NCBI RefSeq assembly: GCF_900101705.1
Contig: NZ_FNAC01000001.1
Location: 1-64,000 of the forward strand
Reading direction: 5' to 3'
Origin: Algoriphagus faecimaris
GTDB lineage: Bacteria; Bacteroidota; Bacteroidia; Cytophagales; Cyclobacteriaceae
DNA: 64,000 nt
This document shows, piece after piece, positions 1 to 6,812 of the stretch (positions are counted from its first letter, which is position 1; each line of letters starts with the position of its first letter). Both the position numbers and the translations under genes were made by a program. Under the pieces are notes generated by a model. It saw only the letters and a program-made list of their open reading frames with translations, was not told the DNA's origin and made no database searches.

Positions 1-141
1 GCAACAGATGTAGAACCTGTTTTCGGAAACCTCAAGTTCAACAAAGGCAGAGGCAGATTCATGCTCAGAGGTAAGGAAAAAGTAGCTATCGAAACTGGTC
101 TGCTGGTCATCGCACACAACTTGGCCAAGATGGTCCGATGA
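1..141 (+). CDS. IS1182 family transposase, C-terminal fragment (cut by window edge)
   Basis: Frame 1 is open from base 1 to the TGA at 139-141 and encodes the last 46 residues of a DDE transposase. The text DVEPVFGNLKFNKGRGRF followed by LRGKEKVAIETGLLVIAHN is the typical end of IS1182/IS5-like transposases, including the glutamate of the DDE triad in the DVEPVFG motif. The family supplies cut-and-paste transposition. Whether the element is intact upstream cannot be judged here. It sits at the left border of a defence-gene island, which fits acquisition or rearrangement by mobile DNA. Confidence 0.8.
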   Translation, partial: ATDVEPVFGNLKFNKGRGRFMLRGKEKVAIETGLLVIAHNLAKMVR

Positions 142-331
142 GCCATTTTAAAGCCCGGTTTTTGTCCATTAAGCCGTGGAAATACTGCATAGTAACTCCT
201 TTACCAAAAATCAACACCGAAACCCGAAGTTGAACAGAGGTCAAAAAAATAAAGGCCGAAAATCAGTAAATCGGCCTCTACGCTCTAAAAAAGGCTGCCT
301 TAAACTTTTTAACCAGTTTTGAGACAGCCTC
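1..331 (+). mobile_element. 3' end of an IS1182-like insertion sequence
   Basis: The window starts inside an insertion sequence. The C-terminus of the transposase is followed by about 175 bp of non-coding DNA and a terminal motif TTTTGAGACAGCCTC at 317-331. The reverse complement of that motif, GAGGCTGTCTCAAAA, recurs at 18800-18814, which supports it being an element end. An imperfect copy (AGGCTGCCTTAAAC) lies just inside it at about 287-300, so the end can fold as a hairpin. The left end lies outside the window. The border call is inferred from the motif, not from a target-site duplication. Confidence 0.6.
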
Positions 332-418
332 TTTGCATTTATACATTTCTGGGCGAGAAGCCTGTCCCGATGAATGAGCGAAGCGATTGATATCGGGAAG
401 CCCAAGAGGGGGAGCGAA

Positions 419-448
419 AGCCACTCAGAAATGGGTGGCTTTTTTTTT
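419..448 (+). terminator. Rho-independent terminator-like hairpin inside a larger structured spacer
   Basis: AGCCAC pairs with GTGGCT around a ten-base loop and is followed by eight T residues. Upstream, at 366-397, TCCCGAT pairs with ATCGGGA, and GGGC/GCCC flank that stem. ATTTCTG (about 348) also has an imperfect complement CTCAGAAAT at 424-432. The spacer 332-450 is therefore nearly all secondary structure. It may be an intergenic repeat inserted into a terminator; there is no gene in it. Confidence 0.6.
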
Positions 449-551
449 ATTCTTATCCGATTAAATTTCTTTACCCGCTCCTTTCTTTTCCTACAAAAGC
501 TTTACTTTTAATCATTCAGTCCGATTGGAAAATCCTGTAAATGTCTCAATT

Positions 552-992
552 ATGAAAATTGCTCTAGGTTGTATTTTTGCCTTTGCCTTCACCTTTCTTT
601 CCTCTGAAATAAGTATAGCTCAGACTATCCTTGAAACAGAAACAATTTCCGATCTCAACAAAACACCAAATTACGTCTTCGGAGTCAAAGACGAGGATGG
701 CCTCAAAAGCGCCTTGTCGGTATATGATACCTTCATAGAAAACGGAGTAAACATCGAAAATTTTGAAATTGTAGTGAAAGGACCTGTCGTCAGAACGATG
801 GTAGAAGGCTCCGCGCTCGAAAAGTATTTTGATAAATACAATGGGAAAGTCCGGGTTAGCATCTGCAATATAGCCTTGAAAAGACTTGGCGTTTCCCAAG
901 AGCAGCTTTTTTCGGGATTGGATGTAGTAGAGACCTATACGATTCGCATCCTTCAGCTTCAGGCTTTGGGTTATAATTCGATTTCGTATTGA
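552..992 (+). CDS. Secreted DsrE-family-like protein
   Basis: This is a 146-residue protein with an N-terminal signal peptide (MKIALGCIFAFAFTFLSS... cleaved near AQT) and a DsrE/DsrF-like domain. Visible family features are the VVKGPVVRTMV segment after strand 2, the VSICNIALKRLGV stretch with the single conserved Cys, and the C-terminal LQALGYNSISY ending. DsrE-like proteins carry sulfur or form oligomeric scaffolds; a periplasmic role is inferred from the signal peptide. I chose ATG 552 over the in-frame TTG at 525 because it places the hydrophobic signal at the N-terminus. It stands alone between the IS remnant and the toxin modules. Confidence 0.7.
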   Translation: MKIALGCIFAFAFTFLSSEISIAQTILETETISDLNKTPNYVFGVKDEDGLKSALSVYDTFIENGVNIENFEIVVKGPVVRTMVEGSALEKYFDKYNGKVRVSICNIALKRLGVSQEQLFSGLDVVETYTIRILQLQALGYNSISY

Positions 993-1049
993 GGGAAAAG
1001 CTTAAAAATAGATAGAACTTAACTTAGGGTCGTTTTGGCTGGTACTTTA

Positions 1050-1559
1050 TCAGGAGTTTAATGATTTAACCCTTTTCTCGATTTCCTTTTTCATCAAAGT
1101 GCCTTGGTACATGGAGTTGATCTTAGGCATCATTTGTAAAATATCCAGTGCTTCAGGTTTTGGTATTAATCCTGCAGTAACCAATTGATCCCAAATCCAA
1201 AAAATACCATGATAAGGGAGGTTCAGTTTGCCTGCAAAGTCACGCACTAGCTTATCGCTGCTAATGACCATGACGCCTCCAAGTTTTTGGGCTAAATATA
1301 GAACGGAGCGGTCCTCTTGGGAAAGCCCTCGGGGAAAGGCAATCTTTCCCATTTCCTGAAAGTCATCCTCATGGAGATTGTGTATATGCAGTTTGCCGAC
1401 GGATTCGCAGGCCTCCAGAATTTGCTGTTGTTCCGGGTAAAGTTCATTGATTACCGCCACAGTCGTATGCAGTTCGAGATCAAGCTGGAAAAATGAAGTG
1501 ATCATGTCCAACTCTATCAGGTCGATGAAAATACAGGCATCCGTAACCGCTACTCGCAT
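1050..1559 (-). CDS. PIN-domain nuclease, toxin of a XRE/ImmA/PIN module
   Basis: This is a 169-residue PIN-like protein, predicted to be a metal-dependent RNase. The N-terminal strand carries the first acidic residue (AVTDACIFIDLIEL); later acidic positions are in the SQEDRSVLYLAQKL helix and ISSDKLVRDF, the usual PIN layout. The ATG overlaps the TGA of the upstream XRE-M78 gene by one base (TGATG), so the two are translationally coupled. By family knowledge the partner regulates it; which RNA it cuts is unknown. A mirror-image module with its own PIN gene lies at 2782-4364. Function as a toxin is inference. Confidence 0.75.
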   Translation of the reverse strand: MRVAVTDACIFIDLIELDMITSFFQLDLELHTTVAVINELYPEQQQILEACESVGKLHIHNLHEDDFQEMGKIAFPRGLSQEDRSVLYLAQKLGGVMVISSDKLVRDFAGKLNLPYHGIFWIWDQLVTAGLIPKPEALDILQMMPKINSMYQGTLMKKEIEKRVKSLNS

Positions 1560-2614
1560 CAGACCACCATATTTTCCTTTCTAAATTCCGCCAGTTTCTG
1601 ATTCTTCAGTGAGGCTGCTTTGCTCATGGAGATGAAGTCTTCTGCCAAAGCCCGGAAAAGCAATTGGGAAAAGCGATTGGAATGTTCTGCACCTTCATAA
1701 GCTACGGGCTCGTTTTTCCGATAACCCAATTGATTAAACATAGCATAAAACTGTCTGAAGTAATTGTCGGAGATCAAGCCAAGATCTTTTGCCCGATAAA
1801 CCAAGGCCTGCATGGAAATTCCATACTGCTGCTTGATGGCGGCCAATTCATGGAAAGAAAGCCTGCTACGCTTGCCTCCCAACTCGATCCGAAGGCGCTC
1901 TTCGGGAATCAGCATCGCAGTGGCAAAGGCATGGCAAAACTTCTCCTTCTCTTTTTCAGGATGATGATTCACCTCCAAAATCAAATGCGCCAGCTCATGC
2001 AAAGCGGTAAACCGCTTACGATCAGGGGCATCATTCAGCTTGGCCTTGTTAAGGACGATCAAAGGAATATTTTTCCCATTCACCCAAGTACAAAAGCCAT
2101 CAAATTCCTCGGTGGACTCTATCTCCAAAACCTTCACATGATGGTCTTCCAACAGCTCGATTACATTGGAAAGTGGACCAGTTCCCAGATCCCAAAATTC
2201 ACGTAACTTTTCTGCTGCCTTATCAATATCTTCAAAAGACTGAATGAGAACACCACTAAGCGGATTGTCAAAACGAGTTTCAATCCCCAGAATCTGTTCC
2301 AATTCCAGATACCTCCCCAATTCGTCCTTGGCAATCTCCACGATTCGGTTTCGCTCCTTTGCAGTAAATAGGCTCAATTTGCCATTTTCCGGAATATCGA
2401 TTTCCAAAACCTGATCGGAGAAAAAGTAATCCGGTCGTACTACCAAGGCTTCGGACAGAATTCCGATCATCTCGCTGTCGGGAATGACCTTTCCCAACTC
2501 GTACTTACTTAGGGACTGCTTGGTGATCCGATTATCGATTTTATCAGCCAAGCCCTGAAGGGAAAGTCCATTCATCAGGCGGGCTGATTTAAGCCGGGAG
2601 GCGAGGTAGTTCAT
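1559..2614 (-). CDS. XRE-family regulator fused to ImmA/IrrE (M78) metallopeptidase domain
   Basis: This 351-residue protein has an XRE helix-turn-helix at residues 5-60 (LKSARLMNGLSLQGLADKI, then SKYELGKVIP) and an M78 peptidase domain with the zinc motif HELAH at about 206-210, followed by HAFATAMLIPEE. The best-known M78 protein, ImmA, cleaves its XRE repressor; here repressor and protease are one chain, as in COG2856-type toxin-antitoxin proteins. It is the first gene of a two-gene operon with the PIN nuclease at 1050-1559 and diverges from a similar module across 2615-2781. Autoregulation through that spacer is inferred. Confidence 0.85.
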   Translation of the reverse strand: MNYLASRLKSARLMNGLSLQGLADKIDNRITKQSLSKYELGKVIPDSEMIGILSEALVVRPDYFFSDQVLEIDIPENGKLSLFTAKERNRIVEIAKDELGRYLELEQILGIETRFDNPLSGVLIQSFEDIDKAAEKLREFWDLGTGPLSNVIELLEDHHVKVLEIESTEEFDGFCTWVNGKNIPLIVLNKAKLNDAPDRKRFTALHELAHLILEVNHHPEKEKEKFCHAFATAMLIPEERLRIELGGKRSRLSFHELAAIKQQYGISMQALVYRAKDLGLISDNYFRQFYAMFNQLGYRKNEPVAYEGAEHSNRFSQLLFRALAEDFISMSKAASLKNQKLAEFRKENMVV

Positions 2615-2781
2615 GCGAGTTTGAGTTTGATTAGGTCAAATTTTGGTTGACAAAATTACATAATTATATAAAATGTGTCAACTTAATTCAAGGCTAACTT
2701 TAACTTAAATTTTGTTACATTTATTTTTATTATTTCTGTAACTCTGTAACTTTGTAACATCATTTTTTAACCAAAGCCATT
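2615..2781. promoter_or_regulatory. Shared divergent promoter/operator region of two XRE-ImmA-PIN modules
   Basis: This 167-bp very A/T-rich spacer separates two divergent XRE genes. On the left-hand side GTTGAC (2646-2651) faces GTCAAC (2677-2682) as an inverted repeat with a 25-base spacer. On the right-hand side TGTAAC is repeated three times at exact 8-bp spacing (2737, 2745, 2753), and its inverse TGTTACA sits at 2713-2719, pairing with TGTAACA at 2753-2759. Different half-sites on the two sides suggest that each XRE protein binds its own operator. This is read from sequence symmetry only. Confidence 0.6.
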
Positions 2782-3138
2782 ATGAATCAGGATCAACTCA
2801 TCGGAAAGAACCTTCAAGCCCTTCGCAAAAAGCTTGGCTTTACACAGGATCAAATTGCAGTGTACTTAGGAATATTGAGAGAAGAAGTCAGCTATTACGA
2901 AAATGGTAGCCGTACCATTCCATCCCCTTTGCTAAGTAAGCTGGCCAACCTGTATGGGGTGGATGAGTATGACTTTTTTGAAGAAGATTTGGAGGTGGCA
3001 AGTGTCAATCTCGCCTTGGCATTTCGGGCAGATAGTCTGAAGGCCTCCGATCTGGAGCAAATCGCCAAATTCAAAAAGATAGTCCGAAATTACCTAAAAA
3101 TGAAAACCCTTCTCGCCGATGAGTCCGCTGGTTCTTGA
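2782..3138 (+). CDS. XRE-family transcriptional regulator (antitoxin-like)
   Basis: This 118-residue protein has an N-terminal XRE helix-turn-helix (about 5-65: LQALRKKLGFTQDQIAVYLG, with a YYENGSRTIP recognition region) and a short helical tail. It is the repressor half of a split version of the fused XRE-M78 protein encoded divergently at 1559-2614. Its end overlaps the M78 gene by 20 bases, which indicates coupled translation. It probably represses its own promoter through the TGTAAC direct repeats just upstream. By analogy with ImmR/ImmA, the downstream protease would act on it. Confidence 0.85.
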   Translation: MNQDQLIGKNLQALRKKLGFTQDQIAVYLGILREEVSYYENGSRTIPSPLLSKLANLYGVDEYDFFEEDLEVASVNLALAFRADSLKASDLEQIAKFKKIVRNYLKMKTLLADESAGS

Positions 3139-3853
3139 GAAATATGCAGCTCAGTTCCGGGCTGAGAATGGATTCAGCAACAAGGAAAGCATCCATCTCA
3201 AAAGCCTGCTACACAAACTTGGAGTCCTCGCAGTATTCAGACCCTTGGAAATGGATGTTTCAGGGATGGCCATCAAGGTAGGTGAGAATAATCGCTTTAT
3301 GCTGGTGAATACGGCCCGAACGCTTGGTCATCAGCACTTCACGGTTTGTCACGAACTCTATCACCTGTTTATTCAAAAGAATTTTTCATACCATGTCTGC
3401 CAGGTAGGCGCCTTTAACAAAAAGGATAAAGAGGAGTACAATGCCGATTCTTTTGCGTCCAAATTTCTTATACCGGAAGACGGAATCAGGGATTTGGCTC
3501 CTGATGAGGAATTGGAAAAATCAAAACTAAGCCTCGCAACTGTATTGAAAATCGAGCAATACTTTTCCTGTTCCCGAAGAGCTCTATTGAATAGGCTATA
3601 TGAGCTGAAATTGATTGATAAATCACAGTCTGAGGAATACAGTCATGGGGTACGGGCCAGTGCCATGAATCACGGGTATTCACAGAAGCTGTATGAGAAA
3701 GACAATCAAAGTGAAGTAATCGGGGATTACGGAGACCTAGCGCGAAAACTCTACGAGCGGGACCGTATTTCCGAGTCTCACTATTATGAACTTTTGGAGG
3801 ATTTAGGTTTGGATTTTTCTAACTTGGGAAGCAATAGGGACGAAAAAGAATGA
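3119..3853 (+). CDS. ImmA/IrrE (M78) family metallopeptidase
   Basis: This 244-residue protein has the M78 zinc motif HELYH at about 78-82 and the downstream EYNADSFASKFLIPED helix that carries the third ligand in this family. Known members (ImmA, IrrE) cleave XRE-type repressors after stress signals. The ATG at 3119 overlaps the upstream XRE gene by 20 bases, and its TGA overlaps an ATG at 3850 (ATGA) that belongs to the damaged PIN gene. The likely substrate is the adjacent XRE protein; that is inference from gene order. Confidence 0.85.
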   Translation: MSPLVLEKYAAQFRAENGFSNKESIHLKSLLHKLGVLAVFRPLEMDVSGMAIKVGENNRFMLVNTARTLGHQHFTVCHELYHLFIQKNFSYHVCQVGAFNKKDKEEYNADSFASKFLIPEDGIRDLAPDEELEKSKLSLATVLKIEQYFSCSRRALLNRLYELKLIDKSQSEEYSHGVRASAMNHGYSQKLYEKDNQSEVIGDYGDLARKLYERDRISESHYYELLEDLGLDFSNLGSNRDEKE

Positions 3854-4364
3854 GAGGCTTATCCTGATCGACGCAGATGTCCTTTCCCACTTTATCTCCG
3901 GTGGACAAATCACCCTGCTTCCACATATTTTCCCCTATCCCATCAAGATTCTCGATAAAGTATATGCCGAAATCTCACGCATGCCGGGCAGGAAAACCGA
4001 AGTGGACAATTTGCTTAACTTCAAACTGATTGAACAAATCCCTTTTCCGGAAGACCAGCCTGAAATCAAAAAAGAATATCTCCATATTAAAAAGCTTATG
4101 TTCAAAGGGGATGGAGAATCCGCCTGTTTGGCTGTAGTCAGGTATTCCAAAGACATCCTAGCCAGCAGCAACCTGAAAGATATTGCCAGCTACTGCAAAA
4201 TGCATCATATCACTTACCTGACTACGATGGACTTTCTCTGCCAAGCAGTCAAGAACGGCCAACTGACCAAATCAGCTTGCGATAACTTTATTCAGCGGGT
4301 ACTGAAAGCAGGAAGCAGGCTTCCTGTGAAGAAGTGGGAAGAGTATGAGTGTAGGGAAATTTGA
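3850..4364 (+). pseudogene. PIN-domain nuclease gene with a 5' frameshift (AG duplication after the start)
   Basis: From 3855 the frame reads RLILIDADVLSHFISGG and continues without a stop to 4364; it has PIN acidic positions in LIDAD, GDGESACLA and TTMDFL. No ATG/GTG/TTG precedes it in frame before a TAG at 3804. An ATG at 3850 overlaps the upstream TGA (ATGA) but reaches a TGA after five codons. Removing one AG from ATGAGAGG would restore ATG-AGG-CTT-ATC and a normal PIN N-terminus. An internal ATG at 3981 would give a 127-residue protein lacking the first catalytic Asp. Alternatives are a sequencing error or recoding; no canonical slippery heptamer is visible. Confidence 0.75.
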
Positions 4365-4400
4365 AAAAGTTGGCTTTTTAGGGTAGAAGTATTGAAGAGT

Positions 4401-4709
4401 TTATTGACCTAAAGTCACCCTAAACTCTAATCCTAAGACTATAGACATCTTCGCCAAAACTTCCCAAGAAGGTTTTTGATCACCTCTGAAAAGCTGGGTT
4501 AAGTAGGATACAGAGGTACCAATTTGGTCAGCCAACTCTTTTTTCTTCATTCCTGTCTCCTTCATTTTTTCATCCACTAATCCTAAGAATTGCAGGGCCA
4601 AAACACTGGCTTTGATTTCGATGGAATCTTCTTCAGTCATATCCTGAAAGAGATTTCTATATTGGGTTTGAAGTGAGTTTTCCATATCTGTTTTTTTAAA
4701 ATCCCCCAT
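4401..4709 (-). CDS. XRE-family helix-turn-helix protein
   Basis: This 102-residue protein has a C-terminal XRE helix-turn-helix (KKELADQIGTSVSYLTQLFR, then KPSWEVLAKMSIVLG). It is the last gene of a three-gene operon with RloB and RloA, with its ATG overlapping the RloB TAA by one base (TAATG). An alternative start eight codons further in (MENSLQ) is possible. Its probable job is repression of the operon; the 9-bp palindrome at 6687-6707 upstream of RloA is a candidate operator. It may act as the antitoxin-like control of the ATPase/nuclease pair. The family assignment is firm; the role is inferred. Confidence 0.8.
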   Translation of the reverse strand: MGDFKKTDMENSLQTQYRNLFQDMTEEDSIEIKASVLALQFLGLVDEKMKETGMKKKELADQIGTSVSYLTQLFRGDQKPSWEVLAKMSIVLGLEFRVTLGQ

Positions 4710-5389
4710 TACCTCCTCAAATTCCGATTAAGTTCCTCCACCAATCCAAACACTTTGGTAACCGGATTCTGCTGATGGTAAGGGAGGTCTGATCTTTCTT
4801 CAAAAAGTATTCGAGCTCGTTCTATGGCTTTCTCTTGTGAAGATTGCTCATGACTTTTCAAAATACCATAAACTTTCTTGCAAAAATCAAAGCGCTTTCC
4901 ATCTTTCTCATAGTTCAAGTCGAGGCGCTTTCCTAGCTCTTGGTAATAGAAAGTCCGGTGATTTTCAGCATCAGTATACTCGAAATGGAGGTAAAACCAC
5001 AACTCAAAGGCATCATTAGAATAAGCAACTCGGTATCCCAAACTATTTGCACGCTCAATTGCATTATCAAAATCACTGAATTCAGCTTCTCCTCTCCTGA
5101 CATCCATATCGAATACGCACCAGACCTCATCTCGAGCTTCATCAGATTGGATCATTTCTGTTGTCTCCACCAATTTAAGTTTGGACTGACCACCTAGATT
5201 GACTGCATCGACTCTAACTCCGAGGACTTGAAAGGATTTAAAGTACAATTCCTCGGTTTGGCCTTCGCAGACGATCAGGATGGTCTTATTTATAGGAATT
5301 TCCTCCACTCTATAGGCGGTGGGACTGGATTTTCGATTCCATGCTTTATCCTGATCGGTAACCTTGATTGCTCTTGTTTTCTTTGGCAT
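4709..5389 (-). CDS. RloB-like protein, TOPRIM-type nuclease candidate (AbiL-like system)
   Basis: This 226-residue protein matches the RloB family. A strand ending in Glu (ILIVCEGQTEELYF, Glu about 42) and a DxD pair in VWCVFDMDVRRG (about 94-96) have the arrangement of a TOPRIM active site. Such proteins pair with AAA ATPases of the OLD/ABC class in abortive infection (AbiLi/AbiLii, RloA/RloB). One-base TAATG overlaps on both sides tie it to RloA and the XRE gene. The nuclease activity and its DNA or tRNA target are inferred; the gene pair as a phage-defence unit is supported by family knowledge. Confidence 0.8.
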   Translation of the reverse strand: MPKKTRAIKVTDQDKAWNRKSSPTAYRVEEIPINKTILIVCEGQTEELYFKSFQVLGVRVDAVNLGGQSKLKLVETTEMIQSDEARDEVWCVFDMDVRRGEAEFSDFDNAIERANSLGYRVAYSNDAFELWFYLHFEYTDAENHRTFYYQELGKRLDLNYEKDGKRFDFCKKVYGILKSHEQSSQEKAIERARILFEERSDLPYHQQNPVTKVFGLVEELNRNLRR

Positions 5390-6672
5390 TATTCAAAGTC
5401 AGTTAGGGATGAAAAATCTCCCAAAAACGGGATCGCACCATATTTTCCTTGGATATAATTCTTTTCAAAGGATGCATCATTTCGGACACCTTTGATTTCC
5501 ACTAAGGTATATAAATGGCTCGCGCCATATCGGTCCTTTTCCACAAAGTCGATTTGATCTCGCCTTAATAGATCCGCAGAAAGTAAATTGGTGTCATGTG
5601 TTGTGAAAATTAATTGAGCACCCTTGTTTGCGTCGGAATTAAAAAGCTCGATAATTTTCTGAGTCAATAATGGATGGAATCTGGCGTCAAATTCATCAAT
5701 TACTAAAGTAGTCTTGTTTTTAAGAGCTCGGTAAATAAATGGACTTAACTCAAACATCTTTCTTGTTCCTTCTGACTCCTGAAACCCAAATGAGAAATCA
5801 CTTTTTCCTCTAGGCATTAAATTTTCGTCAAATTGGGTCCTGCTTGAAATGATCATTTTCCCTTTTTTCAAATCCTCCTTCGACTTTTCATCAACTTCAT
5901 CTGGAAAATCTTCTCCCTTCAAATCAATTGTAAAAATATCTTCGATACCCAGATCAGCATTTTTCAGGAATTCTAGAATAAACTTCTTTTTGACATTATC
6001 ACTCAAAGAATCTCCTGCTACGCCATACATCCCACGATGACCTAAACCACTTATCACAGAAATTGAAGAAATCTCATCAATAATTCGTTTAGAAATCTTT
6101 CCAAAACCAAAGGAAGCCAGAGAGGATAGAAATAAGGAATTATCTCGGAAAATTTGGCCTTCTCCTCCAGAAAGTTCAATAGACATTTGTCCTTCCTGAA
6201 AATGTTTCTGATTGATCTCGATAATTTGATCGTTTTCTCTGATAAAAAGTAGCTGCTCTCTCAAATTTGGAGTTGAAAATAACCACTCACTCTTTACTGA
6301 ATTTTCATCTGCCTCAAAACCATATCGATAGCGAATACCTTCAAATCTGAAAAGCATTTGAAAGAATGTAGGCTTATTTACCGTTTCTATAGAAAGCTGA
6401 AATGAATGGATCATTTCTAAAACCTCTTCATCTTTTACAGATTCTTTGATAATTCTGATAAAGGTGACCAAAGCCTTAATTACATTGCTTTTCCCACTGG
6501 CATTAGCCCCGTAAATGGCTTTAGACTTTAGTAAGCTAAGGTCTTTATCTACTGGAATCAGGTTTACGGTATCGAGACGTGGATTTTTAGACTTAATTTT
6601 AGCCGCAGTCATATTCAAGGTCTGCATATCCTTGAAAGACCAAAAGTTCCCAAAGCTGAATTCCTCGATCAT
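5389..6672 (-). CDS. RloA-like AAA/ABC-class ATPase (AbiL-like abortive infection)
   Basis: This 427-residue ATPase of the AAA_15/AAA_21 (SMC/ABC-like) group starts with the typical MIEEFSFGNFWSFKD. Walker A is GANASGKS at about 55-62, a signature-like SEGTRK precedes Walker B (LVIDEFD, Asp/Glu about 326-327), and TTHDTNLL near 357 supplies the H-loop. It is the first gene of the operon with RloB and an XRE protein. In related systems the ATPase senses phage and licenses the nuclease partner. Sensor specificity cannot be read from the sequence. Confidence 0.85.
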   Translation of the reverse strand: MIEEFSFGNFWSFKDMQTLNMTAAKIKSKNPRLDTVNLIPVDKDLSLLKSKAIYGANASGKSNVIKALVTFIRIIKESVKDEEVLEMIHSFQLSIETVNKPTFFQMLFRFEGIRYRYGFEADENSVKSEWLFSTPNLREQLLFIRENDQIIEINQKHFQEGQMSIELSGGEGQIFRDNSLFLSSLASFGFGKISKRIIDEISSISVISGLGHRGMYGVAGDSLSDNVKKKFILEFLKNADLGIEDIFTIDLKGEDFPDEVDEKSKEDLKKGKMIISSRTQFDENLMPRGKSDFSFGFQESEGTRKMFELSPFIYRALKNKTTLVIDEFDARFHPLLTQKIIELFNSDANKGAQLIFTTHDTNLLSADLLRRDQIDFVEKDRYGASHLYTLVEIKGVRNDASFEKNYIQGKYGAIPFLGDFSSLTDFE

Positions 6673-6686
6673 ATTGTAAAATATTT

Positions 6687-6707
6687 ATTTGTGAATTTTT
6701 CACAAAT
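6687..6707. promoter_or_regulatory. Palindromic operator candidate upstream of the RloA operon
   Basis: ATTTGTGAA (6687-6695) and TTCACAAAT (6699-6707) form a perfect 9-bp inverted repeat with a three-base centre. It lies 15 bp upstream of the RloA start in the leader of the three-gene operon. The operon encodes its own XRE protein, so autorepression at this site is the simplest reading. It could also fold as an mRNA hairpin. Confidence 0.55.
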
Positions 6708-6812
6708 ATGCAAATAAGAATTGAAGTTGTGGTATTTTTACCAGTTTTATTTTGTGGGGATAAACACAAAAAGTAGACCTCAAGCGATTCAAAATTTCTA
6801 TAACCGTCGGCT

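Noticed and set aside
348-450. tRNA or other classical structured RNA gene
   Set aside because: The fold has no acceptor stem, no anticodon arm and no T-arm sequence; the hairpins fit a repeat plus a terminator.
3850-3866. Programmed -1 frameshift joining the ATGA start to the PIN frame
   Set aside because: No slippery heptamer or downstream pseudoknot is seen, and a two-base duplication explains the change more simply.
4709-6672. PARIS or retron system
   Set aside because: The effector has RloB rather than DUF4435 features, and there is no reverse transcriptase or msr/msd region.
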